A stretch of 64,000 nt of DNA, from assembly GCA_016219425.1 (NCBI GenBank), contig JACRNB010000011.1:62001-126000 (forward strand), read 5' to 3'. A program made the translations under genes and the position numbers. The notes beneath the pieces are model-generated. The model was not told where the DNA came from. It was given only the letters and a program-made list of their open reading frames with translations, and searched no databases. Origin of the DNA: Betaproteobacteria bacterium (GTDB taxonomy: Bacteria; Pseudomonadota; Gammaproteobacteria; Burkholderiales; Thiobacillaceae). Below, piece by piece: positions 42,001 to 51,197 of the stretch (the first letter of the stretch is position 1; every line of letters begins with the position of its first letter).

Positions 42001-42320
42001 CGCGGAAATCCTTGTAGTAAGGCGTTGACGATCCAGACGGCGTCCGGCTCCGACAGGTGCGGCGTCCAGCCGGGCATGGCCGTGCCGGTGCGGCCATAGA
42101 GGATGGCAGCCTCCAGGGCCTCGCGCGGTTTGCCCGCGAGGGCGGCGGCGGTGAGCGGCGAGCCCAGCCCGCCGGTGAGGTGCAGGCCGTGGCAAAAACC
42201 GCATTCCTGGCGCACGAAGCGCGTGAGTTCCTGTTGCCGCAAGGCGCTCGGGGGGGCGCCCAGGGCGGGGTGCGCGCAGGGCAGGAGCAACAGGGTCGTC
42301 AGCCAGGAATGAGGTTTCAT
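41997..42320 (-). CDS. nirC: NirC, periplasmic c-type cytochrome
   Basis: A 107-aa exported cytochrome: signal peptide to about residue 21 and heme motif CGFCH (Cys40, Cys43, His44), Met ligand likely in TAMPGW. NirC gives electrons to NirS or helps its maturation. It overlaps nirF by 4 bp and lies 51 bp after nirS. Confidence 0.92.
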   Translation of the reverse strand: MKPHSWLTTLLLLPCAHPALGAPPSALRQQELTRFVRQECGFCHGLHLTGGLGSPLTAAALAGKPREALEAAILYGRTGTAMPGWTPHLSEPDAVWIVNALLQGFPR

Positions 42321-42371
42321 GGGGTTGCCCGAACCGCAACAGCGAGCCGTCGCGATTCGGGTCAGGTCAGA

Positions 42372-44084
42372 TCAATAGACGTCGTACTGGGTGTTGTGGA
42401 CGTTGAACTTGCCGGTGGGCGTGATCAGGCGCTTGTCCTTGATCACGGTCTTCAGCTTGCGGGTCTTGTCGTCCATGACCACCAGGGCGGACTCGCCGTT
42501 CTTCGGGCCCCAGACCGAGAACCACACCTCGTCACCCTTGGCGTTGTATTCCGGGTGGGTGGTGCGACCTTCGGTAATGCCGGCCAGTTTGGCGAGGTTG
42601 ATGACCTGGGCGGGCTTGTCCAGGTGCTTCAGATCCCACACCGAGACGGATTGGCGCACTTCGGCATCCGGGTTCAGCGCCGCGTCCGCCCACAGGTTCC
42701 TGGACTTCGGATGCGTCTTCACGAACAGGGAGCCGGAGCCGTGGTTCTTGAGCGAACGCACCACCTTCCAGGCGTTGTCCTTGTGCTTGGCCGGGTCGGT
42801 GCCGATCACCGCCACGGTGTCGTCGCCCAGGTGGCCGGTGGCCCACACCGGGCCGTACTGGGTGTCGGACCAGTTGGCGCCGCGACCAGGGTGCGGCTTG
42901 GCGCCAACCTTGACGTTGGCGGCCAGCTTGCCTTCCTTGGTGTCCACCACGGATACGGTGTTGCGCATGTTGGCGGCGACCAGGAAGTAGCGCTTGGAGG
43001 AATCCCAACCGCCGTCATGCAGGAAGCGCTCGGCCTCGATTTCGGTGGTCTTCAGGTTCTTCATGTCGCTGTAGTCCACCAACAGCACCTTGCCGGTCTC
43101 CTTCACGTTGACCACGAACTCGGGCTTGATGTGCGAGGCGACGATGGAGGCGACGCGCGGTTCCGGGTGGTATTCCTGCTCGTCGTAGGTGTAGCCGCGG
43201 GTGGACATGATCTTGAGCGGCTTCAGGGTGAAACCGTCCATCAGTACATAGGCGGGCGGCCAGTAGGAGCCGGCAATGGCGATCTTGTCGTCGTAGCCCT
43301 TGTATTTGGAGGTGTCGATGGAGCGGGCGTCGGAGCCGGTGCGCAGGGTGGCCACGGTCTGCGGCGTTTCCATCCACAGGTCGATCAGGTTGATGAGTCC
43401 GTCGCGTCCGGTGGTGTAGAGGTAGCGCCCGGACTTGGAGATGCGCGAGATGTGCACCGCAAAGCCGGTCTTGATGAAGGCGACGATCTTCTTGGTGTCG
43501 CCGTCGATCAGGGCGACCTCGCCGGTGTCGCGCAGGGTGACGGAGAAGACGTTGTCGATGTTGATGTTGTTCATCTTCCTGGTGGGGCGCTTCTCCACCG
43601 GGATCAGCACCTTCCAGCTCGCCATCATCTCCTTCATGCCCCATTCGGGCGGGGTGGGCGGGGTCTGCTGGATGTAGCGCGACATCAACTCGACTTCCTT
43701 CTCGGTCAGCTCGTTGGAGGTGCCGAAACCGGGCATGCCGCCGGGGGTGCCGTAGCCGACGAAGACCTTCAGGTTTTCCGTGCCCAGCTTCTGCATGTCC
43801 TTCGGCAACAGCGCCTTGCCGGTGGCGCCCTTGCGCAGCACGCCGTGACAGCCGGCGCAACGGTCAAAGTAGATCTGCCGTCCGGAATCGAACTCCGCCT
43901 TGGTCATGGGGGGGGCCGTCGGGTCGGTGGACTGATACATCTCCACTCCGGACAGGGAGGAGCCGCCCCCTTGCAAGTAGGTGGTCGTCGCCGTGTTGGT
44001 CTCGCTCTTGCGATCCGCCGCCCAAACCATGGAAACCGCCAACGGCAAAACCGCGAGCGCCAAACCTTTCACTAACAGCTTCAT
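42372..44084 (-). CDS. nirS: cytochrome cd1 nitrite reductase
   Basis: A 570-aa periplasmic enzyme reducing nitrite to NO. The signal peptide ends near AVSMVWAA. The heme c domain has CAGCH (Cys76, Cys79, His80). The eight-blade propeller binds heme d1 and ends in the typical FNVHNTQYDVY tail. ATG 44084 is chosen over an upstream frame that lacks a signal peptide. FNR box 44163-44176 lies upstream. Confidence 0.98.
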   Translation of the reverse strand: MKLLVKGLALAVLPLAVSMVWAADRKSETNTATTTYLQGGGSSLSGVEMYQSTDPTAPPMTKAEFDSGRQIYFDRCAGCHGVLRKGATGKALLPKDMQKLGTENLKVFVGYGTPGGMPGFGTSNELTEKEVELMSRYIQQTPPTPPEWGMKEMMASWKVLIPVEKRPTRKMNNINIDNVFSVTLRDTGEVALIDGDTKKIVAFIKTGFAVHISRISKSGRYLYTTGRDGLINLIDLWMETPQTVATLRTGSDARSIDTSKYKGYDDKIAIAGSYWPPAYVLMDGFTLKPLKIMSTRGYTYDEQEYHPEPRVASIVASHIKPEFVVNVKETGKVLLVDYSDMKNLKTTEIEAERFLHDGGWDSSKRYFLVAANMRNTVSVVDTKEGKLAANVKVGAKPHPGRGANWSDTQYGPVWATGHLGDDTVAVIGTDPAKHKDNAWKVVRSLKNHGSGSLFVKTHPKSRNLWADAALNPDAEVRQSVSVWDLKHLDKPAQVINLAKLAGITEGRTTHPEYNAKGDEVWFSVWGPKNGESALVVMDDKTRKLKTVIKDKRLITPTGKFNVHNTQYDVY

Positions 44085-44162
44085 TGCAGTGCCCTCCAAA
44101 ACGTGGGGAAAAATCAAAAATGCGCCGGGGAGGACGATGCGCCCCCGCTTCCGGGGGGGGCT

Positions 44163-44176
44163 TTGACGTTTATCAA
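44163..44176 (-). promoter_or_regulatory. FNR/DNR box upstream of nirS
   Basis: TTGACGTTTATCAA fits TTGAY-N4-ATCAA. Working at -41.5 it would start the nirS transcript near 44128, 44 nt before its ATG. Confidence 0.72.
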
Positions 44177-44204
44177 CGGGCTACAGGCAAGCAGCCATGC
44201 GGGG

Positions 44205-44218
44205 TTGACCAAGATCAA
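44205..44218 (+). promoter_or_regulatory. FNR/DNR box upstream of the norCB region
   Basis: TTGACCAAGATCAA fits TTGAY-N4-ATCAA. Placed at -41.5 it predicts a start near 44253, which favours the GTG at 44278 as the start of the next gene. Confidence 0.72.
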
Positions 44219-44277
44219 ACGATTTACTCGGGTATGTCTCCAACATGCGGGGCACTCAGCAGAGTGAGGAGATTGAA

Positions 44278-44649
44278 GTGCTCGAACCCGTCAAGCTGGC
44301 CAACTTTTTCACCGTCTTTTTCAGTGCGGCCTCGGTCATTCTGTTCGGCGCAACCTATGCCCTGCTGTTTGCCTGGTCGCGCATCCGCAACCGTCCGCGC
44401 CTGATGCCGCTGGCCTATGCCGCCTACTTGGGGCTGCTGGTGTCCGTCATCGTCCTGGCCTTCGCCGCCAACCTGTTCAACAACACGTTCTGGAGCGCCA
44501 TCGTCCTGCTCATGCTGTTCGGGTATCTGCTGGCGCCGCACGCCATCTGGCATCTGTGCGTAGGCACGCATGCGCAGGAGCCGGGTGACGCGGCAACCGT
44601 TACGCCCGAGCCGGCAAGGATTCAGAACGCCGATCAAACCAGGGTTTGA
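44278..44649 (+). CDS. small membrane protein between nirS and norC
   Basis: A 123-aa protein with about three hydrophobic helices (FFTVFFSAASVILFGATYALL, PLAYAAYLGLLVSVIVLAF, FWSAIVLLMLFGYLLAPHAIW, each split from the next by short loops). The GTG at 44278 has GAGGAG 8 nt upstream and suits the FNR box position. An in-frame ATG at 44245 lies before the predicted transcript start. I do not recognise the family. Location suggests a helper of NO reductase (inference). Confidence 0.72.
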   Translation: MLEPVKLANFFTVFFSAASVILFGATYALLFAWSRIRNRPRLMPLAYAAYLGLLVSVIVLAFAANLFNNTFWSAIVLLMLFGYLLAPHAIWHLCVGTHAQEPGDAATVTPEPARIQNADQTRV

Positions 44650-44735
44650 TGGGTAAACGATCGGCAAACCGATTTACGGCCCGTGACTACGGGCATCCAG
44701 TTTTTCAACCGCGGTAGGCAACAGGAGGTGTGACC

Positions 44736-45395
44736 ATGTCTCAGACGCAGACGTTGTGGTGGGCGTCCGAATCCTTTTGGCGAAAGATGGCCATTTGGGT
44801 TACGGCAGGCTCGTTCGTAGTGCTGATTTTTCTGACTTTCGATACGGTGAAACAGATCACGGCGGGCGGTAAGCGCGTCCCCGCGTATTCGGTGATCAAT
44901 CACCAGATCGACTACAAGTTCGATGAAAAACGGAACTTCCAAGTGCCGGTCATCGGCCCCGAGGAGCCCCTGTTCGGCAAGAAGCTCACCGAGGCGGAAG
45001 CCGAGGCCCTGGTCAGCCACGGCAAGCTCACCACTCAGGCGAAGAACTGCATGAACTGCCACACCCTGCTGGGCAACGGTTCCTACTACGCGCCGGACCT
45101 CACCAAGGCCTGGCTGGACCCGGCCTGGGGCAACAAGGACGTTCGTGAGCAGCAGATGGTGGAGTTCCTGATGAACCCGCAAGACCGCCTGCATAACGCA
45201 CAGGGCCGCAGGATGCCCAACCTCAAGATCACCGAGGCCGAAGCGCGCGCCACCGTGGCCTTCCTGAAGTGGATGTCGTCCATCGACACCAACGGCTTCC
45301 CCGCCAACTTCACGCCGATTGACCAGTCCGCCGCTCCCGCTGCGGCGCCTGCGCCGGCGGCTGTCGAGCCCGCCGCCGCCCCGGCCCAACCATAA
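44736..45395 (+). CDS. norC: nitric oxide reductase subunit C (cytochrome c)
   Basis: A 219-aa membrane-anchored cytochrome: helix at about 19-36, heme motif CMNCH (Cys105, Cys108, His109), LGNGSYYAPDLTKAW after it, and an Ala/Pro-rich C-terminal tail that is longer than usual. It feeds electrons to NorB. AGGAGG lies 7 nt before ATG 44736, which is preferred to the GTG at 44730. Confidence 0.96.
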   Translation: MSQTQTLWWASESFWRKMAIWVTAGSFVVLIFLTFDTVKQITAGGKRVPAYSVINHQIDYKFDEKRNFQVPVIGPEEPLFGKKLTEAEAEALVSHGKLTTQAKNCMNCHTLLGNGSYYAPDLTKAWLDPAWGNKDVREQQMVEFLMNPQDRLHNAQGRRMPNLKITEAEARATVAFLKWMSSIDTNGFPANFTPIDQSAAPAAAPAPAAVEPAAAPAQP

Positions 45396-45406
45396 GGAGA
45401 GTCAAC

Positions 45407-46861
45407 ATGGCAGCTATAGGCATTTCCACCGGCGCCACCATGAACGGCGGTCAGAAACTGGCGATGAAGTATTTCACCGTCGCCATCGCCCTGTTCGGCG
45501 CACAAGTCCTGTTCGGCATGTTGGCCGGACTGCAATACCTGTATCCGGATTTCCTGTTCGGCATTCTGGATTTCTCCGTCAACCGCATGCTGCACATCAA
45601 CGCGATGGTGGTTTGGCTGTTGTTCGGCTTCATCGGCTCGGTGTACTGGATGTTGGAGGACGAATCCGGCATCCCGGTGGTCGGCTTGGGCTTGGGTAAT
45701 CTGATCTTCTGGATATTCACCCTGGCCGTGGTCGTCGTCGTCCTGGTGTATCTGTTGGTGCAGATCGGCCCCGGCGAGCAAAGCTCGATCTGGCTGATCA
45801 ACGAGGGGCGCGAGTACATCGAGGCGCCGCGCTGGGCCGACATCGGCATCGTGGTCTGCGTGCTGGCGTTCTTCTACAACGTGGCCGGCACCTTCGCCAA
45901 AGGCAAGTTCACCAACATCGGCGGCGTGCTGGTGATGGACCTGATCGCCCTGGCGGGCCTGTATCTGGCCGGCATGTACTACACCCCCAACATCTCCATG
46001 GACCAACACTGGTGGTGGTGGGTGATTCACCTGTGGGTGGAAGCCACCTGGGAAGTGCTGGTGGGCTGTCTCATGGCCTACGGCCTGATCAAGACCATGG
46101 GCGTGCGCCGCAAGATCGTGGAAACCTGGCTCTACATCGAAGTCGCGCTGATGTTCGGCTCCGGCATCCTGGGTCTGGGCCACCACTACTTCTGGATCGG
46201 CACCCCCGAGTACTGGTTCACCATCGGCGGCTTCTTCTCCGCCCTGGAACCCGTGCCCCTGGTGGCCATGGTGGTGCATGCCGTGTTCGACGCCGGTCAT
46301 CACAAGATGAAGAGCAGCAACAACCCGGCCCTGGCCTGGATCATTGCGCAAGCCTTCGGCAACTTCTTCGGCGCCGGCGTGTGGGGCTTCATGCACACCC
46401 TGCCGCAGATCAACCTGTACACCCACGGCACCCAGTGGACCGCTTCGCACGGCCACCTGGCCTTCTTCGGCGCCTACGCCACGATGGTCATCGCCTTCCT
46501 GTACATGGCCATCCAGAAATGGCGCGGCGATGTGTACATGAGCGGAAATCTGGTGGGCGCATGGAAGTGGAAGTGGGCGATCTTCCTGCTCCACGCCGGC
46601 ATGATCATGATGGTCATGGCCCTGCTGATTTCCGGCTACGAGCAGTCGCAGATCGAGCGCGCCATCGGCGGTTCCACCTGGATGGCGTACTTTGAAGCCC
46701 AGGGCCACCGCTGGTTCGTGCAGGGCATGTTCTGGCGTCAGATCGGCGGCTGGGTGTTCACCGCCGGCTTCGTGCTCCTGGCCTGGGATCTCATGACCAT
46801 CGGCAAGCGCGAAACCCGCCGGGCTGTGGCCGTGGTTGAGGAATCCGCCGCGACGGCCTGA
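45407..46861 (+). CDS. norB: nitric oxide reductase subunit B
   Basis: A 484-aa heme-copper-type enzyme reducing two NO to N2O. Twelve helices are expected. Motifs: HWWWWVIHLWVEATWE, GLGHHYFWIG, HAVFDAGHHK and ASHGHLAFFGAYATM supply the heme b, heme b3 and non-heme iron ligands, including the conserved Glu. A strong terminator follows. Confidence 0.97.
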   Translation: MAAIGISTGATMNGGQKLAMKYFTVAIALFGAQVLFGMLAGLQYLYPDFLFGILDFSVNRMLHINAMVVWLLFGFIGSVYWMLEDESGIPVVGLGLGNLIFWIFTLAVVVVVLVYLLVQIGPGEQSSIWLINEGREYIEAPRWADIGIVVCVLAFFYNVAGTFAKGKFTNIGGVLVMDLIALAGLYLAGMYYTPNISMDQHWWWWVIHLWVEATWEVLVGCLMAYGLIKTMGVRRKIVETWLYIEVALMFGSGILGLGHHYFWIGTPEYWFTIGGFFSALEPVPLVAMVVHAVFDAGHHKMKSSNNPALAWIIAQAFGNFFGAGVWGFMHTLPQINLYTHGTQWTASHGHLAFFGAYATMVIAFLYMAIQKWRGDVYMSGNLVGAWKWKWAIFLLHAGMIMMVMALLISGYEQSQIERAIGGSTWMAYFEAQGHRWFVQGMFWRQIGGWVFTAGFVLLAWDLMTIGKRETRRAVAVVEESAATA

Positions 46862-46888
46862 TCCAAGACCTTCCCGCTACACCCCCCT

Positions 46889-46917
46889 GCCCGCCGGTTC
46901 GCCGGCGGGCTTTTTTT
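46889..46917 (+). terminator. rho-independent terminator after norB
   Basis: Stem GCCCGCCGG/CCGGCGGGC with a TTCG loop, followed by seven T. It lies 27 bp after the norB stop. Confidence 0.93.
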
Positions 46918-47016
46918 CGCCCGCACCGGAACGATCAGGTTCCGCCCATCGCGACCACAAGCGACCGGGGATGCATTTCACGGCAGACATCGACGAGTAA
47001 AGGACGCCTGAAATGC

Positions 47017-47044
47017 AGAAGGCGCGTACCAAGACGCGCCTTCT
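47017..47044. terminator. hairpin between convergent norB and hup
   Basis: Perfect 10-bp stem AGAAGGCGCG/CGCGCCTTCT with an 8-nt loop. It has no long T run on either side, so it may be a weak terminator or an mRNA end for the hup transcript. The 46862-47103 gap holds this and the norB terminator only. Confidence 0.55.
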
Positions 47045-47103
47045 GGTTTGGCGTCCCCTGTCAGAACGCCTGTCCCGAATGCCCGGCTTCCGGGCTCGGA
47101 GAC

Positions 47104-47409
47104 TTACTTCTTCTTGCCGCCCTTCTTCTTGGCGCCGGCTGCCACCTTGTCCTTGAACGCCTTGCCGGCCTTGAAGGCGGGGGCGGTGGTGGCGGCAATC
47201 TTGATGGCTTCACCGGTCTTGGGGTTCTTGCCGTTACGGGCGGCGCGAGCGCGAGCCTCGAAGGTGCCAAAACCCAGAACAGCAACGCTTTCGCCCTTGG
47301 CGACGCTGTCGGTGATGGTTTCCAGCATGGCTTCAACGGCGCGTCCAGCAGCGGCCTTGGAGAGATCGGTCTTACCGGCTACGGCATCAATCAGTTCAGA
47401 TTTGTTCAT
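47104..47409 (-). CDS. HU-family nucleoid protein
   Basis: A 101-aa protein with the HU fold and signature VLGFGTFEARARAARNGKNP (residues about 45-64). It ends in a Lys/Gly/Ala-rich tail (VAAGAKKKGGKKK). It bends DNA and shapes the nucleoid. ATG 47409 (MNKSELIDAV) matches family starts; the longer frame to 47436 does not. Confidence 0.94.
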   Translation of the reverse strand: MNKSELIDAVAGKTDLSKAAAGRAVEAMLETITDSVAKGESVAVLGFGTFEARARAARNGKNPKTGEAIKIAATTAPAFKAGKAFKDKVAAGAKKKGGKKK

Positions 47410-47566
47410 GGGGTGAGTCTCCTTGGTTGGTGTCACGGGGATGACGCCGGAAGGATAACCAAGAATGTAGTGAGCACAAGGGGTTTCAGGCGCTTTTTTG
47501 CCTGCGGAGTCGATATTTTTTGATCCGGGAGGCGAAAACGGGGGCGGCTCCGCCCCGGTCGGGCCG

Positions 47567-48121
47567 TCACTCCTTGTAGGGTTCCACTTTTTTCGCCCGC
47601 AGGCGGTAGCCGGAATCTCCCATGTCGGTGCGGGAACTGGCCAGTTCGATCACCCCGCTCACCCACACCGCATCCATCACGCCCTTGGTCTTCACCGGGC
47701 GCTCCGGCAGGACGTGGATGATCTGGTTGGCGGGCGGCGGCGGCACATGGATGCAGGCGCCGAAATAGGGGACCAGCAGAAACTCCTTCACCTCCTGCCG
47801 CCCCGATTCCAGCGGGACCATGAACCCCGCAATGCGGACGGGACGGCCCTGGATGGCGGGGTTGGCGGGGGCTTCGTTCCACATGCTGCGCAGCTTGGCC
47901 ATGGCCTCCACCGCACGCGGGTCGGAGTCCTTGAGTTTGTCCAGTTTCAGATCCTTGATCGCCTGCATGGGATCCCAGCCTTTGGGCAGGAGGTCATCCC
48001 AGGTCACTTCCTTGTAGTGCGCGGGTTTGTCCGCCGCCGCAGCGGGCAGGCGCTCCCCGACCTTGTAGTCGGCGGCCCAGGCGGGGGTGCAGGACAGCAG
48101 CAAAAGCAGAAGTGTTTTCAT
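47567..48121 (-). CDS. DUF3299 exported protein
   Basis: A 184-aa protein with a signal peptide (LLLLLLSCTPAWAA) and the DUF3299 core VRIAGFMVPLESGRQEVKEF followed by LVPYFGACIHVPPPPANQII. Members are periplasmic proteins of unknown function often near metal transport genes. It follows the ZIP transporter by 8 bp. Confidence 0.85.
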   Translation of the reverse strand: MKTLLLLLLSCTPAWAADYKVGERLPAAAADKPAHYKEVTWDDLLPKGWDPMQAIKDLKLDKLKDSDPRAVEAMAKLRSMWNEAPANPAIQGRPVRIAGFMVPLESGRQEVKEFLLVPYFGACIHVPPPPANQIIHVLPERPVKTKGVMDAVWVSGVIELASSRTDMGDSGYRLRAKKVEPYKE

Positions 48122-48129
48122 GGCATGCC

Positions 48130-48873
48130 TCAATGCTCATGCATCAACGCGACGATGGCCAACACCCCCAGCGCCGCCAGTCCCAGTTGCAGCACCAGGT
48201 CCTGCGTCTTGCGATGCTTGTGCAGTTCCGGCACCAGGTCAGCCATGGCGATGTAGATGAAGCTGGCCGCCGACAGGCACAGCACATAGGGCACCGCGTC
48301 GCGCATGCCGTCCAGGGCGAAATAGCCCAGCACGCCCCCCACCACGGCGGCAAAGCCCGAGAACAGGTTGAGCAGCAAGGCGCGCCGGCGGGTATAGCCG
48401 GAATGCAGCAGGACCATGAAATCGCCTACTTCCTGGGGCACCTCATGCAGGATCACCGCCGCTGCGGTGGTCACGCCCAGGGCCGGGCTTTGCAGGAAGG
48501 CGGCGGCGATCATCACCCCGTCCACGAAGTTGTGCAGGGTATCCCCCACCATGAGCATGACCCCCGCCGGGTGGTGGTGCGGGTCGTGGCCGGGGTCCAG
48601 TTCGTCGTGGTCATGCCGCCAGAGGGTGAATTTCTCCAGGGCGAAAAACACGAACAGGCCCGCCAGCAGCCACATGCCCGCCCGGTGCGGGTCCAGGGTC
48701 TCCGACACCTCCGGCACGATGTCCAGCAGGGCCACCGCCAGCATGGAGCCCACGGAAAAACTCACCAGCACACTGGCGAGACGGGAGAGGGCGGTCAGCG
48801 ACGCCAGCGCCGCCAGCAACACGGACACCAGGCCGCCGGCCAGGGTGGCAAGCAGGATGTAGGAGAGGGTCAT
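48130..48873 (-). CDS. ZIP-family divalent metal transporter
   Basis: A 247-aa transporter with eight helices. The metal motifs HNFVDGVMIAAAF (TM4) and LHEVPQEVGDFMVLLHSG (TM5) are intact, and the TM3-TM4 loop is His/Asp-rich (DHDELDPGHDPHHH). Zinc or iron uptake is likely. ATG 48873 (MTLSYILL) is preferred to the ORF start at 48906. It lies between the zur-like gene and the DUF3299 gene. Confidence 0.92.
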   Translation of the reverse strand: MTLSYILLATLAGGLVSVLLAALASLTALSRLASVLVSFSVGSMLAVALLDIVPEVSETLDPHRAGMWLLAGLFVFFALEKFTLWRHDHDELDPGHDPHHHPAGVMLMVGDTLHNFVDGVMIAAAFLQSPALGVTTAAAVILHEVPQEVGDFMVLLHSGYTRRRALLLNLFSGFAAVVGGVLGYFALDGMRDAVPYVLCLSAASFIYIAMADLVPELHKHRKTQDLVLQLGLAALGVLAIVALMHEH

Positions 48874-48921
48874 GGGCGGGTCATTTCTCGCAACACAGTT
48901 GCGCAAATTCGATCTGGGGAT

Positions 48922-49383
48922 TCATCGCGCAGGCTCCCCGGTGCAGGCCGCGCAAGCGCCATGCAGGGTCAGGTCTGCATGGTCGCAACGGAATCCCTGC
49001 GGCAGGGAGAAGGCGAACAGGGGGTGCAATTCGTCCAGGCAGTACAGGCGTCCGCACTGCCGACACTGGAAGTGGGCATGTTCATGCATGCGATCCGCCG
49101 CCGGCGCATCGGCGGCGAGGGCATTGAAGCGCCAGACCCGGTCATCCGCCGCGATCTTGTGCGCCAGCCCCTTCTCCACCAGCCAGTCGAGCACGCGGTA
49201 CAGCGTCACCCGGTCCAGCTCCGCCCCGGCGGCGCGCGCGGCCTGGGCGATCTCCTGATGCGTCAGGGCCGTGGGCGTTGCGATCAGCAGATCCAGCACC
49301 TGTGCGCGCGCCGCGGTCACGCGCTCGCCCGCGGCGACGAGCATGCGGCTGGCATCGGTGGAGAGAGGGAGGGCGTCGCTCAT
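48922..49383 (-). CDS. Fur-family regulator, probably Zur
   Basis: A 153-aa Fur-family repressor: winged-helix start (RVTAARAQVLDLLIATPTALT), the helix DRVTLYRVLDWLVEKGL, then HEHAHFQCRQCGRLYCL and a C-terminal CAAC site binding structural zinc. The first gene of a likely operon with the ZIP transporter, which suggests zinc control. The ATG at 49383 agrees with family length. No clear Zur box was found in the short upstream stretch. Confidence 0.87.
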   Translation of the reverse strand: MSDALPLSTDASRMLVAAGERVTAARAQVLDLLIATPTALTHQEIAQAARAAGAELDRVTLYRVLDWLVEKGLAHKIAADDRVWRFNALAADAPAADRMHEHAHFQCRQCGRLYCLDELHPLFAFSLPQGFRCDHADLTLHGACAACTGEPAR

Positions 49384-49454
49384 GTGCAACAGTGTAACAA
49401 GATGCGTCCGCCGGCATCGCGTATCCTCCGCGCAGTCCAACCCAGAGCCCCGCC

Positions 49455-51167
49455 ATGCACGCCACCGAAAGCTTCATCCCCGGCAAGGACGCCTCGCTCG
49501 AAGCGTCCATCCAGACCCTGCAAGCCCGGCTCGATGCGCTGGGTTTTCACATCGAGGAGCGCTCCTGGCTCAACCCGGTGGAGGGGGTCTGGTCGGTGCA
49601 CATCCGCGACCGCGATTGCCCGCTGCTGTTCACCAACGGCAAGGGCGCCACGGAACTGGCGGCGCGGGCGAGCGCCCTGGGCGAGTACTTCGAGCGCCTC
49701 TCCACCAACTATTTCTGGACTCATTTCTACCTGGGCGAGTCCCTGGCCCGGCGCACCTACACCCACACGCCCGACGAGCGCTGGTTCGCGCCGGAGGGCG
49801 ACGCCTGGCCGGCGGGGCTGCTCACGCCCGAGTTGCAGGCGCTCTACAACCCGGACGGCAACGTGCGCGCGGATCAGTTGATCGACCTGAACTCCGGCAA
49901 CGCCGAACGCGGCATCTGCGCCCTCCCCTACCGGCGTCTGCGCGATGGCGCGACGGCCTATTTCCCGGTCAACCTGATCGGCAATCTGTACGTCAGCAAC
50001 GGCATGTCCGCCGGCAACACCCTGGCCGAGGCGCGCACCCAGGCGCTCTCGGAGATCTTCGAGCGCCACATCAAGTTCCGCATCATCCGCGAGCGCCTTT
50101 GCCTGCCCGACGTGCCCGAGGCCGTGCTGGAGCGTTATCCGCGCATCGCCGCCGGCATCCGCGATCTGCGCGCGGCGGGCTTCGGCATCCTGGTGAAGGA
50201 CGCCTCGCTAGGCGGGCAGTACCCGGTGATGAACGTGACCCTGCTGCACCCGGACGACCAGGGCTGCTTCGCCAGTTTCGGCGCGCACCCGCGCTTTGAG
50301 GTGGCGCTGGAACGCGCCCTCACCGAGCTGCTGCAAGGCCGCGCCCTCGACGCCCTGGCGGGTTTTCCCGCCCCCGGTTTCGATGCGGGCGAGATCGCCG
50401 ACCCGCAGAACCTGGAGATCCACTTCGTCGATTCCAGCGGCGTGCTGGGCTGGGAGTTCCTGCGCGACGCCCCGGATTTCGAGTTTGCCGACTGGAACTT
50501 CGGCCAGACCACGGAGGAGGACTACGCCTGGTCGTGTCAGGCCCTGCACGCCGCCGGGCACGACCTGTACATCGCCGACTTCACTCATCTTGGCGTGTAT
50601 GCCTGCCGCATCCTGGTTCCGGGCGTGTCCGAGATCTACCCGGTGGAAGAGCTGGAATTCGAGAACAACAGCGTGGGCAACCTGATCCGCCCCGCGCTCT
50701 CACGCCTGCCCGACCTGGATGACGACGAATGCGCCGCGCTGCTGGAGCAGATCGAGACGCTGGGGCTGGCGGACGACCGTCTGGTGACGGTGTTGATCGG
50801 CCTGGCGCGCGACCCCGCTTCGCCCTGGACCGACCTGCGCATCGGCGAACTCAAGCTGCTGCTGGCCCTGGCCCTGGGGGATGACGAGGCGATTCTGGAA
50901 GGGTGTGCGTGGATGGCCCAGTACGGCCAGCGCGACGCGGCGCGCCTGAAGGTCTACCGCTGCATCGCCGACCTGGTCCAACTGGAAGACCCCAGCCCGT
51001 TCGAGCCCGCCCTGGCGCTGCTCTACGGGCGCGACACGCTGGACCGGGCGTTTGCGCTATTCAATCAGGACGAACGGTTTTTCGGGCTCACCCATCTGGG
51101 GCCGAATTTCGAAGGCAACCCGGTGCACCAGAGTCTGCTGGAGGCGTATCGCAAGGTGCGGGGGTAG
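49455..51167 (+). CDS. ycaO: YcaO-domain protein (E. coli YcaO type)
   Basis: A 570-aa protein with the YcaO ATP-binding domain in the first 370 residues (NGKGATELAARASALGEYFER and SAGNTLAEARTQALSEIFERH are typical) and a C-terminal helical repeat domain as in E. coli YcaO. That protein is linked to beta-methylthiolation of ribosomal protein S12 with RimO. It is the divergent neighbour of the zinc operon. Confidence 0.93.
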   Translation: MHATESFIPGKDASLEASIQTLQARLDALGFHIEERSWLNPVEGVWSVHIRDRDCPLLFTNGKGATELAARASALGEYFERLSTNYFWTHFYLGESLARRTYTHTPDERWFAPEGDAWPAGLLTPELQALYNPDGNVRADQLIDLNSGNAERGICALPYRRLRDGATAYFPVNLIGNLYVSNGMSAGNTLAEARTQALSEIFERHIKFRIIRERLCLPDVPEAVLERYPRIAAGIRDLRAAGFGILVKDASLGGQYPVMNVTLLHPDDQGCFASFGAHPRFEVALERALTELLQGRALDALAGFPAPGFDAGEIADPQNLEIHFVDSSGVLGWEFLRDAPDFEFADWNFGQTTEEDYAWSCQALHAAGHDLYIADFTHLGVYACRILVPGVSEIYPVEELEFENNSVGNLIRPALSRLPDLDDDECAALLEQIETLGLADDRLVTVLIGLARDPASPWTDLRIGELKLLLALALGDDEAILEGCAWMAQYGQRDAARLKVYRCIADLVQLEDPSPFEPALALLYGRDTLDRAFALFNQDERFFGLTHLGPNFEGNPVHQSLLEAYRKVRG

Positions 51168-51197
51168 CGTGAAACGCCGGGCGCTCTGCGGGGGTGG

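Noticed and set aside
44633-44650. ATCAAACC-AG-GGTTTGAT before norC as an FNR box
   Set aside because: The halves are in the reverse order (ATCAA then TTGAT), the spacing is wrong, and it includes the stop codon of the preceding gene.
49384-49454. Zur box between zur and ycaO
   Set aside because: GTTACACTGTTGC has no clear dyad; too weak to report as a site.
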